From NCBI GenBank assembly GCA_903851385.1, contig CAINOC010000025.1, positions 1 to 39,585 on the forward strand: DNA of 39,585 nucleotides, written 5' to 3'. Numbering within the stretch: the first letter of the stretch is position 1; the number at the start of each line of letters is the position of its first letter. The translations under genes and the position numbers were made by a program. This document shows, in pieces, positions 26,235 through 34,734 of the stretch. Source of the DNA: an uncultured Chlorobiaceae bacterium. Lineage in GTDB: Bacteria; Bacteroidota; Chlorobiia; Chlorobiales; Chlorobiaceae. The notes under the pieces are model-generated. The model ran no database searches, was not told where the DNA came from, and worked only from the letters and a program-made list of their open reading frames with translations.

Positions 26235-28973
26235 TTATTTGTTGAGCAGCTTTGTTATCAATTTGAACAGCTCATTCTTGTTGATTGGTTTGGTGATAAA
26301 TCCATCGCATCCTGCTTTTTCGGCTCTTTGCCTCTCTTCTTTTGAGGTAAATGCAGTCTGGACGATAACAGGCAACTCCGGCCGAATCTTTTTGATCAGA
26401 ATTGTCGCTTCGTAGCCATCCATCAAAGGCATTCTAAGGTCCATGAGGACAAGATTGATTTCCTGATGCTGCTGAGCCATTTCAATGGCTTCCTCGCCAT
26501 TACCGGCTAAAAGCGTCTTGATGTTTTCGACGTTAAGTGTCTTTTTAAGCAATAACCTGCTCACAGCGTCATCTTCGGCTATGAGAACGGTTACGAATGG
26601 AACGTCTAAGAGTGGCGGCTTAATGACGGGAGCAGGAGGCTGTATTTTCTTTGGACCGGTAGGGTTATACGGCAGGGTAAAATAGAATTCACTTCCCCAG
26701 TGTACTTGCGATTCAACACGGATGGTGCCGCCCAGCATTTCAACATAGGCTTTGGAAATGTTCAATCCGAGACCTGATCCCTCCTGGGTTCGGGTCAGCG
26801 GGTTATCTACCTGGTGAAAACGATCGAAAATCTTCGTTTTCATTTCGGGCGGAATACCAATACCGGTATCGATAACATAAAACTCAAGGCTGCCGTTTAT
26901 AAGGTTGTAACCGAAATCTATTTCTCCAGAGCTGCTGAATTTCAGGGCGTTCTGGATGAGGTTGGTCAAAACCTGAGTCAGCTTTCCGCGGTCGGTTTCA
27001 ATAATGCTTTCGCCGTCTGGCAGAGGCGTGAGACAGTTTAAAAGCAACCCTTTTTTGTTCATTTCAGGCTTGAAAAAAGCATTGAGATCGCGCAGCAGTT
27101 CGTTGACCGGTGTTTCGGCCATGTGCACAATGGTTTCGCCAGCTTCAATGCGCGAAATATTAATCAGGTTATTAATGAGACTGAGCATGCGATCCCCGCT
27201 CTGCTGGATGAGGTCTATATACTCAGCCTGTTCCTCTCCGGACAGTTGAGGGTCTTTAAGAAGTTGTGTAAAGCCAAGAATACCGTTCATTGGAGTGCGT
27301 ATTTCATGGCTGATGTTGGCTAAAAATGCTGACTTTAAACGGTCGCTCTCTTCTGCTTTTTGTTTAGCATCATTCAGTTCATTCAATGTTCGTTTCTGTT
27401 TAGTGATATCGAGTTTTACAGCTACAAAATTGGTTATTACTCCCTCTTTATTCAGAATGGCCGAGATCACAGCCTGATCCCAATAAAGTTCACCGTTTTT
27501 CTTTTTGTTCTGCAATTCTCCACACCATACCTGACCTGAAATGATTGAGTTCCAGAGCTCTTCATACAGAACTTTTGGCATCAAGCCTGATTGAAGGATG
27601 CGAGGATTTTCGCCTTTCACCTCTTCAGCAGAATATCCGGTGACAAGAGTAAACATCGGGTTGACGTATTCGATGTTACCAAGAGGATCCGTGATAACAA
27701 CTATAGCAGGACTCTGCTCAACGGTAACACTCAGTTGTTTGAGCTGCTTCACAGCAAGCTTGCGTTCGGTGATGTTGGAGCTGGTGCCGATAATTCTGTA
27801 AATACGACCATTCTCATTCCGAACCGGGTTCAACACGGTTTCCCACCAGGTCTCTTCGCCAAGAAACGGCATAGATTCTTCATACTGTATCGAGCGGTTT
27901 TCTCGAATACAGCTGTCATAGTTACTGGTGATAGCTTCAGCAATTTCAGGTTCAACCAGTTCTTCAGGAGTTTTTCCGGCTATCTCCTCATTACTGATTC
28001 CCGTCAATTTTGCATGTAATGTATTATTGCCCTTATACCGGTATGAGCCGTCCGGCAGAACGTCAACAACAAAAATAGAGTGATTGACCTCATTATAGAT
28101 ACTTTGGAGAAACTGCTGGCTTTCAAGCAACTGCTGTTCATATTTTTTGCGAATGATCTCATGTTCCTTGTTCTCCGTAATATCACGGATAAACCCGATC
28201 ATTCCATGGACGTCCTGATCCTGATAATAGTGTACGTGGACTTCTCCGTAAACTCGTGGGCCGTTTTTTTTCCTGAAACGGAATTCAAAAACCTTATCTG
28301 TTTCCTGCTGCAATACAATGTCATTGAAGATGACCAACGCTTCCTGAATTTCATTTTCAGGAAGATATTCAGTAAAGTGATGTCCAATGAGTTCAGCAGG
28401 CAAATAGCCGAATATCTTTTCAGATACTGGTGAGGCATAAGTGACGATTCCATTGGAGTCGACAAGAATAACTACCTCGGCCATTTGCTCGGCAATGGAT
28501 CGAAAGTTTCTCTCACTTTTACGCAGGGCTTCTTCAGACTCCTTGCGCCAGGTAATGTCATCAAACATCGATACCACGTAGCCCATTTGGGGACGATATA
28601 AAGAGATATCATACCATTTACGCAACGCTGCGATGTAACACTCAAACTGATCAGGAATTCCAGTTTCGACCACCCTTACATGTTTCTCAAGAAACTCGGG
28701 ATTTGACTTGGCGATTCCATTTAGAACTTCAGTAAAACTCCTGCCAATAACATTGGTCAGGCCTGTCAGTTTTGCATAACTCTTGTTGACATCCTCATGA
28801 ATAAAATCAACTGTATGGTCTTCCTCAATAATCATCCGTGAGTATGCGTATCCAAGCCGCATGGAGTTAATGAGGTTCCGATAGTGTGTTTCGCAAGCGA
28901 TGTCTGACGCCTTTGCCTGCCCAAATTTCTGTCTGCTTGCCATGTTTTCTCTTAATTTCTTTTTGAGCAGCAT
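26235..28973 (-). CDS. Hybrid sensor histidine kinase, four PAS domains plus receiver
   Basis: In order along 912 residues: four PAS domains (about 30-145, 150-270, 285-405 and 415-525), a HisKA domain with phospho-acceptor H556 (ANISHEIRTPMNG), and an ATPase domain (N675; DTGIGIP 702-708; GSGLGL 732-737). A receiver domain with D845, T873 and K895 follows. There is no transmembrane segment, so it senses a cytoplasmic signal. It may start at Met11, which has a weak AGAGAAA site, rather than Met1. It ends 43 bp before the LysR gene, so the two could be co-transcribed. No output domain or partner regulator is adjacent. Confidence 0.93.
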   Translation of the reverse strand: MLLKKKLRENMASRQKFGQAKASDIACETHYRNLINSMRLGYAYSRMIIEEDHTVDFIHEDVNKSYAKLTGLTNVIGRSFTEVLNGIAKSNPEFLEKHVRVVETGIPDQFECYIAALRKWYDISLYRPQMGYVVSMFDDITWRKESEEALRKSERNFRSIAEQMAEVVILVDSNGIVTYASPVSEKIFGYLPAELIGHHFTEYLPENEIQEALVIFNDIVLQQETDKVFEFRFRKKNGPRVYGEVHVHYYQDQDVHGMIGFIRDITENKEHEIIRKKYEQQLLESQQFLQSIYNEVNHSIFVVDVLPDGSYRYKGNNTLHAKLTGISNEEIAGKTPEELVEPEIAEAITSNYDSCIRENRSIQYEESMPFLGEETWWETVLNPVRNENGRIYRIIGTSSNITERKLAVKQLKQLSVTVEQSPAIVVITDPLGNIEYVNPMFTLVTGYSAEEVKGENPRILQSGLMPKVLYEELWNSIISGQVWCGELQNKKKNGELYWDQAVISAILNKEGVITNFVAVKLDITKQKRTLNELNDAKQKAEESDRLKSAFLANISHEIRTPMNGILGFTQLLKDPQLSGEEQAEYIDLIQQSGDRMLSLINNLINISRIEAGETIVHMAETPVNELLRDLNAFFKPEMNKKGLLLNCLTPLPDGESIIETDRGKLTQVLTNLIQNALKFSSSGEIDFGYNLINGSLEFYVIDTGIGIPPEMKTKIFDRFHQVDNPLTRTQEGSGLGLNISKAYVEMLGGTIRVESQVHWGSEFYFTLPYNPTGPKKIQPPAPVIKPPLLDVPFVTVLIAEDDAVSRLLLKKTLNVENIKTLLAGNGEEAIEMAQQHQEINLVLMDLRMPLMDGYEATILIKKIRPELPVIVQTAFTSKEERQRAEKAGCDGFITKPINKNELFKLITKLLNK

Positions 28974-29243
28974 GGAAATTTAATGTTGGTGTCAATAACT
29001 CAATGTAATTGATCACAAAATATTTTCGTTACTTAATAGTAGTTCCTACGGTAGGTTGCTGAGTGAGGTGATATAATTTTCTATCGCAGTTTCCCAAATA
29101 TAAGAGCTGATGATGGGGTAAATGTTATTGTCTGATATTTGTTTTACCTCATAATGATAGAACATATGACTTCTTGCATGGTCCATGAAAAAGTGGCGAG
29201 TTCAGAGTTCATTTTCCCCGGCATGAGGTTAACCTCCCTTTTA

Positions 29244-30116
29244 TCACAATTTCATGACGATCGGATTGAATGCTTTTGAAGCAACAAGAACCTCATCACC
29301 TTCTTTAAGGTTTTTTATATCCTGTTCGCTTAAAACAACCTCAACCAGTTCATTCCCTGCCCCAATGACGGCAAGATAGATGCAGTCCACCTTGCGAATA
29401 CTGAGAATGGTACTTGCAAATGAGAATTTATGAGATGTAATGTTTTCAAGAAAAACTTCAAGAGGGGTCCCAGAACGGATTATTTTGCCCCGATCAATTA
29501 CTGTAATGGCGTCGGAAAGCTTAAAAACCTCCTGTTTATCATGTGAAACAAGAATAGTTGTCAGCCCAAAGCTTTTGTGATATTTAAGGATTTCATCCTG
29601 AAGCTGGTAGCGGGTATGCTGATCGAGGGCTGAAAGCGGTTCATCTAGCAGGAGAATGTCAGGCTCGCGAAGAATTGCCCGTGCAAGGGCAACTCGTTGT
29701 TGCTGACCTCCGGAGAGCATTGATGGATAACGATCTTTAAGCGATGTAATGGCGGTTAACTCCAGAAGATCATTTATTTTTTTTTCGTTCTTCCTGACTT
29801 GGGCAAATTTCAGGTTTTCCATGACTGTCATTGTTGTAAAAAGCGCATAGTCCTGAAAAACCAGCCCGACTTTTCGTTTCTGTGGAGAGAGATTAACCCT
29901 GCAAGAACTATCAAACCATACCTGACCATTTATTTCGATGAAGCCTTTATCAGGTTTTTCCAATCCGGCAAGCATACGCAATATCGTTGTTTTACCACTA
30001 CCCGACTTCCCATAAATGGTGTTCAATGTTTTATTCTGCATTGAGATATCTACCGAGAGTTCAAATGGAGCATCGGCACCAATCAAGGCTTTTGTAATAC
30101 TGCAGTGGATCATCAA
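29244..30116 (-). CDS. modC: ModC, molybdate ABC transporter ATPase
   Basis: The 290-residue ATPase has Walker A GKSGSGKT (about 36-43), Q-loop VFQDYALF, signature LSGGQQQRVALARA, Walker B ILLLDEP and switch VSHD. A C-terminal TOBE/Mop-like domain (about 230-290, ending in VASKAFNPIVMKL) marks it as ModC-like. It follows the di-Mop gene by 24 bp. The permease ModB and binding protein ModA are on the opposite strand 3-5 kb away, so the transporter is split between divergent units. Confidence 0.9.
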   Translation of the reverse strand: MMIHCSITKALIGADAPFELSVDISMQNKTLNTIYGKSGSGKTTILRMLAGLEKPDKGFIEINGQVWFDSSCRVNLSPQKRKVGLVFQDYALFTTMTVMENLKFAQVRKNEKKINDLLELTAITSLKDRYPSMLSGGQQQRVALARAILREPDILLLDEPLSALDQHTRYQLQDEILKYHKSFGLTTILVSHDKQEVFKLSDAITVIDRGKIIRSGTPLEVFLENITSHKFSFASTILSIRKVDCIYLAVIGAGNELVEVVLSEQDIKNLKEGDEVLVASKAFNPIVMKL

Positions 30117-30140
30117 CTATCAAGTTTATTTACTTCCGAA

Positions 30141-30542
30141 TTAATCATCAACACCGCCATCAAGTGAAAGCTGACTGGCCTTGATCAGCACCGTCACCTC
30201 GTCATTCGTTTTAAGTCCAAGTTTTGCAACCGCTTTCATAGTGATTATGCTGGCCAGCTCTCCTGCAGCACTTTGCAGGGTAATATCAGCAAGCATGTTG
30301 CCCGACTTGATTCCAGTAACAATGGCGGGAAAGCGATTGGAAAAGCTCACCTCACCGGCAAGGCCTTTGGCAATAGCAACTTCAGTTTCCTTGAAAAGCA
30401 CCTTTACCCTGCTGCCCACCCTGAAACAGGGTTTAAGATCAAAAAGTAAGATGCCAAGTGATATACTGGCAGCTTCACTTTCCAGATAGCAGAGTGATTC
30501 CTGGTGAACTATATTTGTTATGACTGCATGCAGTGTATTCAT
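30141..30542 (-). CDS. mop: Stand-alone di-Mop protein (molbindin/TOBE)
   Basis: The 133-residue protein consists of two tandem Mop (TOBE) domains, about 1-66 and 70-133. The second shows the family features FPAIVTGIKSGNMLADITLQ and SIITMKAVAKLGLKTNDEVTVLIKASQL. Such proteins bind molybdate at subunit interfaces and act as stores or buffers. The sequence resembles the C-terminal half of ModE, but there is no DNA-binding domain. It is the first gene of the mop-modC unit and starts 132 bp from a ModE-like box. Confidence 0.87.
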   Translation of the reverse strand: MNTLHAVITNIVHQESLCYLESEAASISLGILLFDLKPCFRVGSRVKVLFKETEVAIAKGLAGEVSFSNRFPAIVTGIKSGNMLADITLQSAAGELASIITMKAVAKLGLKTNDEVTVLIKASQLSLDGGVDD

Positions 30543-30673
30543 CTGTTTTTATGAAACCCTTCTGTAAAACGTGGCGCTAATCAATAATAATTAAGGATAA
30601 AAGCTATCTTTACATTAATAATTAATTATTTTCGGAATAATAATTGGAATAATATTTTTTTTTCGCATTTTCA

Positions 30674-30711
30674 GCTTATCCGTTATATGATCCAGAACAT
30701 AACGGATAAGC
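30674..30711. promoter_or_regulatory. ModE-type operator 1 (13-bp perfect inverted repeat)
   Basis: GCTTATCCGTTAT (30674-30686) and ATAACGGATAAGC (30699-30711) form a perfect 13-bp inverted repeat with a 12-bp centre. The core CGTTAT-N12-ATAACG is the pattern of the E. coli ModE operator. It lies in the gap between the divergent mop-modC genes and the TonB-receptor gene. Confidence 0.82.
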
Positions 30712-30824
30712 GAGAGGTGAAGCTGCCGTAATGCCTTATGATCACCCAGCGGATGAATCGTTTTCTTTAAAGAGTTTTATCTCCTTTTTGCGGAACAGAG
30801 TATAAGCTGATTTTTTTTAATTAT

Positions 30825-30848
30825 CGTTATATATAAAATGAAATAACG
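30825..30848. promoter_or_regulatory. ModE-type operator 2, at the receptor gene start
   Basis: CGTTAT (30825-30830), 12 bases, then ATAACG (30843-30848): exactly the same arms and spacing as operator 1. It ends 16 bp before the proposed receptor start codon and touches its ribosome binding site, so binding there should repress. The rest of 30543-30864 is AT-rich and I see no gene in it. Confidence 0.8.
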
Positions 30849-30864
30849 AAAAGAGTGTCATCAC

Positions 30865-33087
30865 ATAAAAAAAATAGTTCTCCTTGTTTTTTTGCTTGCT
30901 GCTCCTGAATTAGGATTTGCAGCCACAACATCTCCAGATACCATTGCTGCAGAACAAAACATATCTACAGCCAGCGAAATAACGATTAGCGGTAAAAAAG
31001 GAGATATGCTGCAACAAGTCACAGGCAAAGAGTCTGAAGTACTGAATCCTTCACAGATGTCGGTATACAAGGCAATCAACCTGCTCCCGTCGCTCAGCCA
31101 GCAGAGTGTTGATCCGTATGGGCTGGCTGATATTGCAAACTATCACGAATCATTTCGATTCAGAGGTGTTGAACCAACATCCGGAGGAGTACCGGCAACA
31201 ACGGTAAACGTTGAAGGGCTGCCTGTAACAGGAAGACCTGGAGGAGGCATAACCATGTATGACCTTGAAAACTTCAGTAATATCATTATCTATAGCGGAG
31301 TCATGCCTGCACAGCTCGGCCTGGGCCTTGCTGATGTTGGAGGAAAAATCGACATAAACATCCGTCGGCCTGAAAATTCATTCGGCATCCTCATGAAAGA
31401 GAGTATTGGTAGTGATAGTTTCCACCGCACCTTCTTTCGAGTTGATTCGGGTGCACTCTCAGGTGGCTTAAAATCTTTTCTCTCCTATTCAGACACTGCG
31501 GCTGATAAATGGAAGGGACAGGGGGGCAGCAAAAGAACCAACGTTATGGCGGGAGTATCGGAGGAGTTCAGTGACCGGGTAAAGCTGGAAACATATCTCA
31601 CGTATGGCAAAGGTAATATAGATACCTACAAACCCTTGAGCTATGCGCAGATCAGCAACCTTGGCAACAGTTATAAAATCGATTATGGCACAACACCCAA
31701 CAGCTACGACTATTATGGCTACAACCATAATACTTTCGAAGACTGGATGGTGATGGCTAACTTGGAAATCAAAACCGGTGAGCAATCTAAATTCAATATC
31801 AAACCCTACTATTGGACTGACAAGGGGTATTACCTTGAAACAATAACTCTTGCCAATGGTCAGAACCGAATCAGGGAGTGGGACATTGACCATAGTCTTA
31901 AAGGCATTCTGACAGAATACACAACAAAGTTCAATGGAGTAGATCTTGACCTTGGTTATCTGTACCATACGCAGGAAAGGCCAGGTCCTCCTACTTCCTG
32001 GAAACTGTACACTGTCGTTAATGGCAAGCTTGTTTTCAGTAACTGGAGCCTGCTGTCGAACAGTTCAAGCTATGAACTGAATAATCCGTTTATTGATGCA
32101 AAATACCGTTTTGGTGATTATCAGCTTGAAGGAGGCCTGAAATATGTGAACCTTGCCATGCCATCTATTGTCACCTATTCAACCACGGGCATTGGCGATA
32201 TAACGGCAGCTGAGGCACTTGCCATGAACCCTGGAATCAATAGTGCAGCGAGCGCTCTCAACACACAAACATTCAGCGATCTTTTTCCGAACGTTACCCT
32301 GACCAGAGTTATCAGCGAGAACACATCAATTCATGCTGCTTATGGTGAAAACTATGTGACGCATGTGGATATCTATCCCTACTACATCTCTCAGGCAAGC
32401 AGCTTTGCAAGCAAAGGGATAACGTTTCAGCAGCTCTGGAAGAAACAAAAGATGGAAATATCGCAGAATTTTGAGTTTGGCATGAAAACAAAAGGAAGCA
32501 ACTGGAGTATAGCGCCTACCCTTTACTATGCTATGCACCACGGCAAGCAGGCGGTTCTTTTTGATCCTGCGCTTAATGCAACCTATCCTACGACCAATGC
32601 AAATGCCGATGCATATGGATTTGAAATGGAAGCAGAGTACCAGCCGAATGAAAACCTGAAATGCTATTGTTCATTCTCATGGAACAGGTTTTATTTCACT
32701 CAGGATGTCAACTCAGATGCGACAGGCAGTATCATCAAGGTCAAGGGAGAGCAGGTTCCCGATGCTCCTGAATTTATGGCAAAGGGAATGCTTAGTTATA
32801 AAACCGGCAATATTACCATCTCTCCCATTGTCAGATATACATCAGTTCGTTATGGTGATGTGAAGCATAATGAAAAGATTGACGGTGCCACTCTTGTTGA
32901 TCTTGATCTTACCTGGAGCCGCAAAATGCTGGGGTTTAAAAATGTTGACTGTTCCCTGTCGTTCATAAACATTTTTAATACACAATATGTCAGCATGATC
33001 AGCACGTCAGATTATAAAACGCTGCAAACATCCTATCAGCCAGGAGCACCATTTACGGCAATGGCATCACTGGCATTTCATTACTGA
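30865..33087 (+). CDS. TonB-dependent outer-membrane receptor, candidate molybdenum-species transporter
   Basis: Read from the ATA at 30865 the product (740 residues) opens with a classic signal peptide, [M]KKIVLLVFLLAAPELGFAA, then a TonB-box-like EITISG and a plug domain (about 50-165). A 22-strand barrel ending in the aromatic AFHY follows. AAAAGAG nine bases before the ATA serves as ribosome binding site. The first ordinary start (TTG, 30892) would cut into the signal peptide. A GTG at 30855 is out of frame across a run of eight A's. ModE-type boxes in front and modA/modB behind suggest a molybdate, tungstate or chelated-Mo substrate. That function is inference; sequence alone only shows a TonB receptor. 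Confidence 0.85.
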   Translation: MKKIVLLVFLLAAPELGFAATTSPDTIAAEQNISTASEITISGKKGDMLQQVTGKESEVLNPSQMSVYKAINLLPSLSQQSVDPYGLADIANYHESFRFRGVEPTSGGVPATTVNVEGLPVTGRPGGGITMYDLENFSNIIIYSGVMPAQLGLGLADVGGKIDINIRRPENSFGILMKESIGSDSFHRTFFRVDSGALSGGLKSFLSYSDTAADKWKGQGGSKRTNVMAGVSEEFSDRVKLETYLTYGKGNIDTYKPLSYAQISNLGNSYKIDYGTTPNSYDYYGYNHNTFEDWMVMANLEIKTGEQSKFNIKPYYWTDKGYYLETITLANGQNRIREWDIDHSLKGILTEYTTKFNGVDLDLGYLYHTQERPGPPTSWKLYTVVNGKLVFSNWSLLSNSSSYELNNPFIDAKYRFGDYQLEGGLKYVNLAMPSIVTYSTTGIGDITAAEALAMNPGINSAASALNTQTFSDLFPNVTLTRVISENTSIHAAYGENYVTHVDIYPYYISQASSFASKGITFQQLWKKQKMEISQNFEFGMKTKGSNWSIAPTLYYAMHHGKQAVLFDPALNATYPTTNANADAYGFEMEAEYQPNENLKCYCSFSWNRFYFTQDVNSDATGSIIKVKGEQVPDAPEFMAKGMLSYKTGNITISPIVRYTSVRYGDVKHNEKIDGATLVDLDLTWSRKMLGFKNVDCSLSFINIFNTQYVSMISTSDYKTLQTSYQPGAPFTAMASLAFHY

Positions 33088-33136
33088 GTCGTACCTTATT
33101 TCTCCGTTAGACCTTGTTCTTTCTCCGTTACAGCTC

Positions 33137-33167
33137 CCCGGCACTCTCTGGTGCCGGGATTTTTTTT
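33137..33167 (+). terminator. Rho-independent terminator after the TonB receptor
   Basis: CCCGGCAC (33137-33144) and GTGCCGGG (33151-33158) form a perfect 8-bp stem with a 6-base loop, followed by A and eight T's. It ends 30 bp before the next gene. The modA-like and modB genes must therefore rely on read-through or on a promoter inside or after the stem. It could act as an attenuator that lowers transporter relative to receptor. Confidence 0.93.
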
Positions 33168-33196
33168 CATAACTTATTTCACTAACTACTTCTGAC

Positions 33197-33922
33197 ATGA
33201 ATAAACATATTTACATTCCACTGCTTCTCCTCTTCTCTCTGTTTTCGCTCAACCTAAGGGCTGAAAACATAACCATTGCAGCTGGTGCAGGGTACAAACG
33301 GCCACTGGTTGATATTGCCAATGAGTATGAAAAAAAAACCGGCAAGCATATTGATGCCGTGTTTGGCAATATGCATCAGATCATCTCACAGACAAAAATG
33401 AGCGGAAATGTCTCTGTCATTTTTGGTGACAAAACTTTTTTTGATCAATCCGGAATCAATTTCTCAGGCTACTATCCGGTAGGCAACGGAAATCTGGTTC
33501 TTGCCTGGAGAAAAGGGCTGCATGTGACAAGCATTGAGGAAATCCGTAACAAGGAGATTACAAGGATAGGCATCCCTGATGCCAACAAGGCGGTCTATGG
33601 CCGGGCGGCTACTGAGTATCTGAAAAACTCTGGATCATCTTCAATTGTTGCCCAAAAGCTCATAACGGTTGCAACAGTCCCTCAGGTATCAGCCTATCTT
33701 GTTTCTGGTGAAATTGACTGCGGCTTTATAAACATTACTGATGCTATAGGTATTCAGGATAAGATTGGGGGGTATCTTGCTGCAGATAAATCACTCTATA
33801 CGCCTATTCTTATTCAGGGCGGTGTTGTCAGTGGATTTGAAAATCAGCCGGATGTAAAGACATTTCTGAAGTTCCTGTATGAAAAAGAGAGTATGGCAAT
33901 CCTTCGTCATTACGGAATCTGA
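33197..33922 (+). CDS. Divergent ModA-like periplasmic binding protein
   Basis: The 241-residue protein has a signal peptide (about 1-22, ending LNLRA) and the type II binding-protein layout of ModA: ITIAAGAGYKRPLVDIANEYEKKTG, then a mid-protein IGIPDANKAVYGRAATEYL and the late GEIDCGFINITDA segment. The usual ModA A-A-S-L motif is replaced by AAGAGYKR, and it is shorter than the second ModA in this window. It overlaps modB by one base (TGATG), so it is the partner of that permease. Substrate may be molybdate or a related oxyanion. Confidence 0.83.
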   Translation: MNKHIYIPLLLLFSLFSLNLRAENITIAAGAGYKRPLVDIANEYEKKTGKHIDAVFGNMHQIISQTKMSGNVSVIFGDKTFFDQSGINFSGYYPVGNGNLVLAWRKGLHVTSIEEIRNKEITRIGIPDANKAVYGRAATEYLKNSGSSSIVAQKLITVATVPQVSAYLVSGEIDCGFINITDAIGIQDKIGGYLAADKSLYTPILIQGGVVSGFENQPDVKTFLKFLYEKESMAILRHYGI

Positions 33923-34602
33923 TGCTCGACAGTATCAGTACTCTTTTTCGGCAGGATATTGCTGATCCTGTTATGCTCAGCTTGAATACCGCAGCGATAA
34001 CCTTACCTCTTCACCTTGTTGCGGGCGTCCTTTCGGGATATTTCCTTTCGGGAAAGAAAAATGTTTTTGGCATAATTGCTGATGCTATTATCACCCTCCC
34101 TCTTGTTTTTCCTCCTATTGCGACCGGTTTTCTGCTTCTTCTCCTTCTTGGAAGAAACGGGTGGATAGGAGCCTCACTTCTGGCGCTTGGAACCGAAATC
34201 ATTTTCAGCAGGAACGGGGTGTTTATTGCTTCATTCATAGCGGGGCTGCCACTGGTAGTGAAATCGGTTCAGGCGGCTATTGCAGCAATGAGTCCATCAC
34301 TTTCAGAGGCGGCATGGACACTTGGAAAAAGCAGGTTTGAGACATATCTCTTTGTTGTCCTTCCCGCTATCCGGCACTCCGTATTTACCGGACTGATTCT
34401 CTCTCTTGGCCGTTCGTTTGGAGAGGTTGGCATTACGCTTATGCTTGGAGGTAATATTGTCGGGAAAACAGAAACTGTCTCACTGGCTATCTATAATGCA
34501 GTGTTTGAAGGGAACTTTGAAAAAGCGGCTGTTTTTTCGATACTCCTTGGAGTCATATCGTTTGCCATGTTCTTTGGCTTAAAAAAAATAAGCAAAACAT
34601 AA
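33922..34602 (+). CDS. modB: ModB, molybdate ABC transporter permease
   Basis: The 226-residue permease has five or six membrane helices. It has the cytoplasmic EAA loop (EAAWTLGKSRFETYLFVVLPA) that contacts the ATPase, and the FGEVGITLMLGGNIVGKTET motif typical of ModB/CysT-type permeases. It is translationally coupled to the ModA-like gene. Its ATPase partner is most likely ModC at 29244-30116. No second permease is seen in the window. Confidence 0.92.
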   Translation: MLDSISTLFRQDIADPVMLSLNTAAITLPLHLVAGVLSGYFLSGKKNVFGIIADAIITLPLVFPPIATGFLLLLLLGRNGWIGASLLALGTEIIFSRNGVFIASFIAGLPLVVKSVQAAIAAMSPSLSEAAWTLGKSRFETYLFVVLPAIRHSVFTGLILSLGRSFGEVGITLMLGGNIVGKTETVSLAIYNAVFEGNFEKAAVFSILLGVISFAMFFGLKKISKT

Positions 34603-34618
34603 AAAAATGAGAGAAGAG

Positions 34619-34653
34619 GGCTGTCGAAGAACGCTTGACGTTCAACGACAGCC
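34619..34653. terminator. Long hairpin between convergent modB and modA
   Basis: GGCTGTCG (34619-34626) pairs with CGACAGCC (34646-34653). Inside it, GAACG pairs with CGTTC around a CTTGA loop, after a symmetric AA/AA bulge. On the minus strand it is followed by CTCTTCTCTCATTTTTTT, so it may terminate the leftward modA message. On the plus strand there is no T-run directly after it. A 3'-end stabiliser is an alternative. Confidence 0.6.
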
Positions 34654-34734
34654 GGATGGAGTAGAAATTTTTCAGGTTCAGTATTTTCTTATCAGAGATG
34701 TTGTAAGGGTTATGCTTTCATTTTGGCATCCAAC

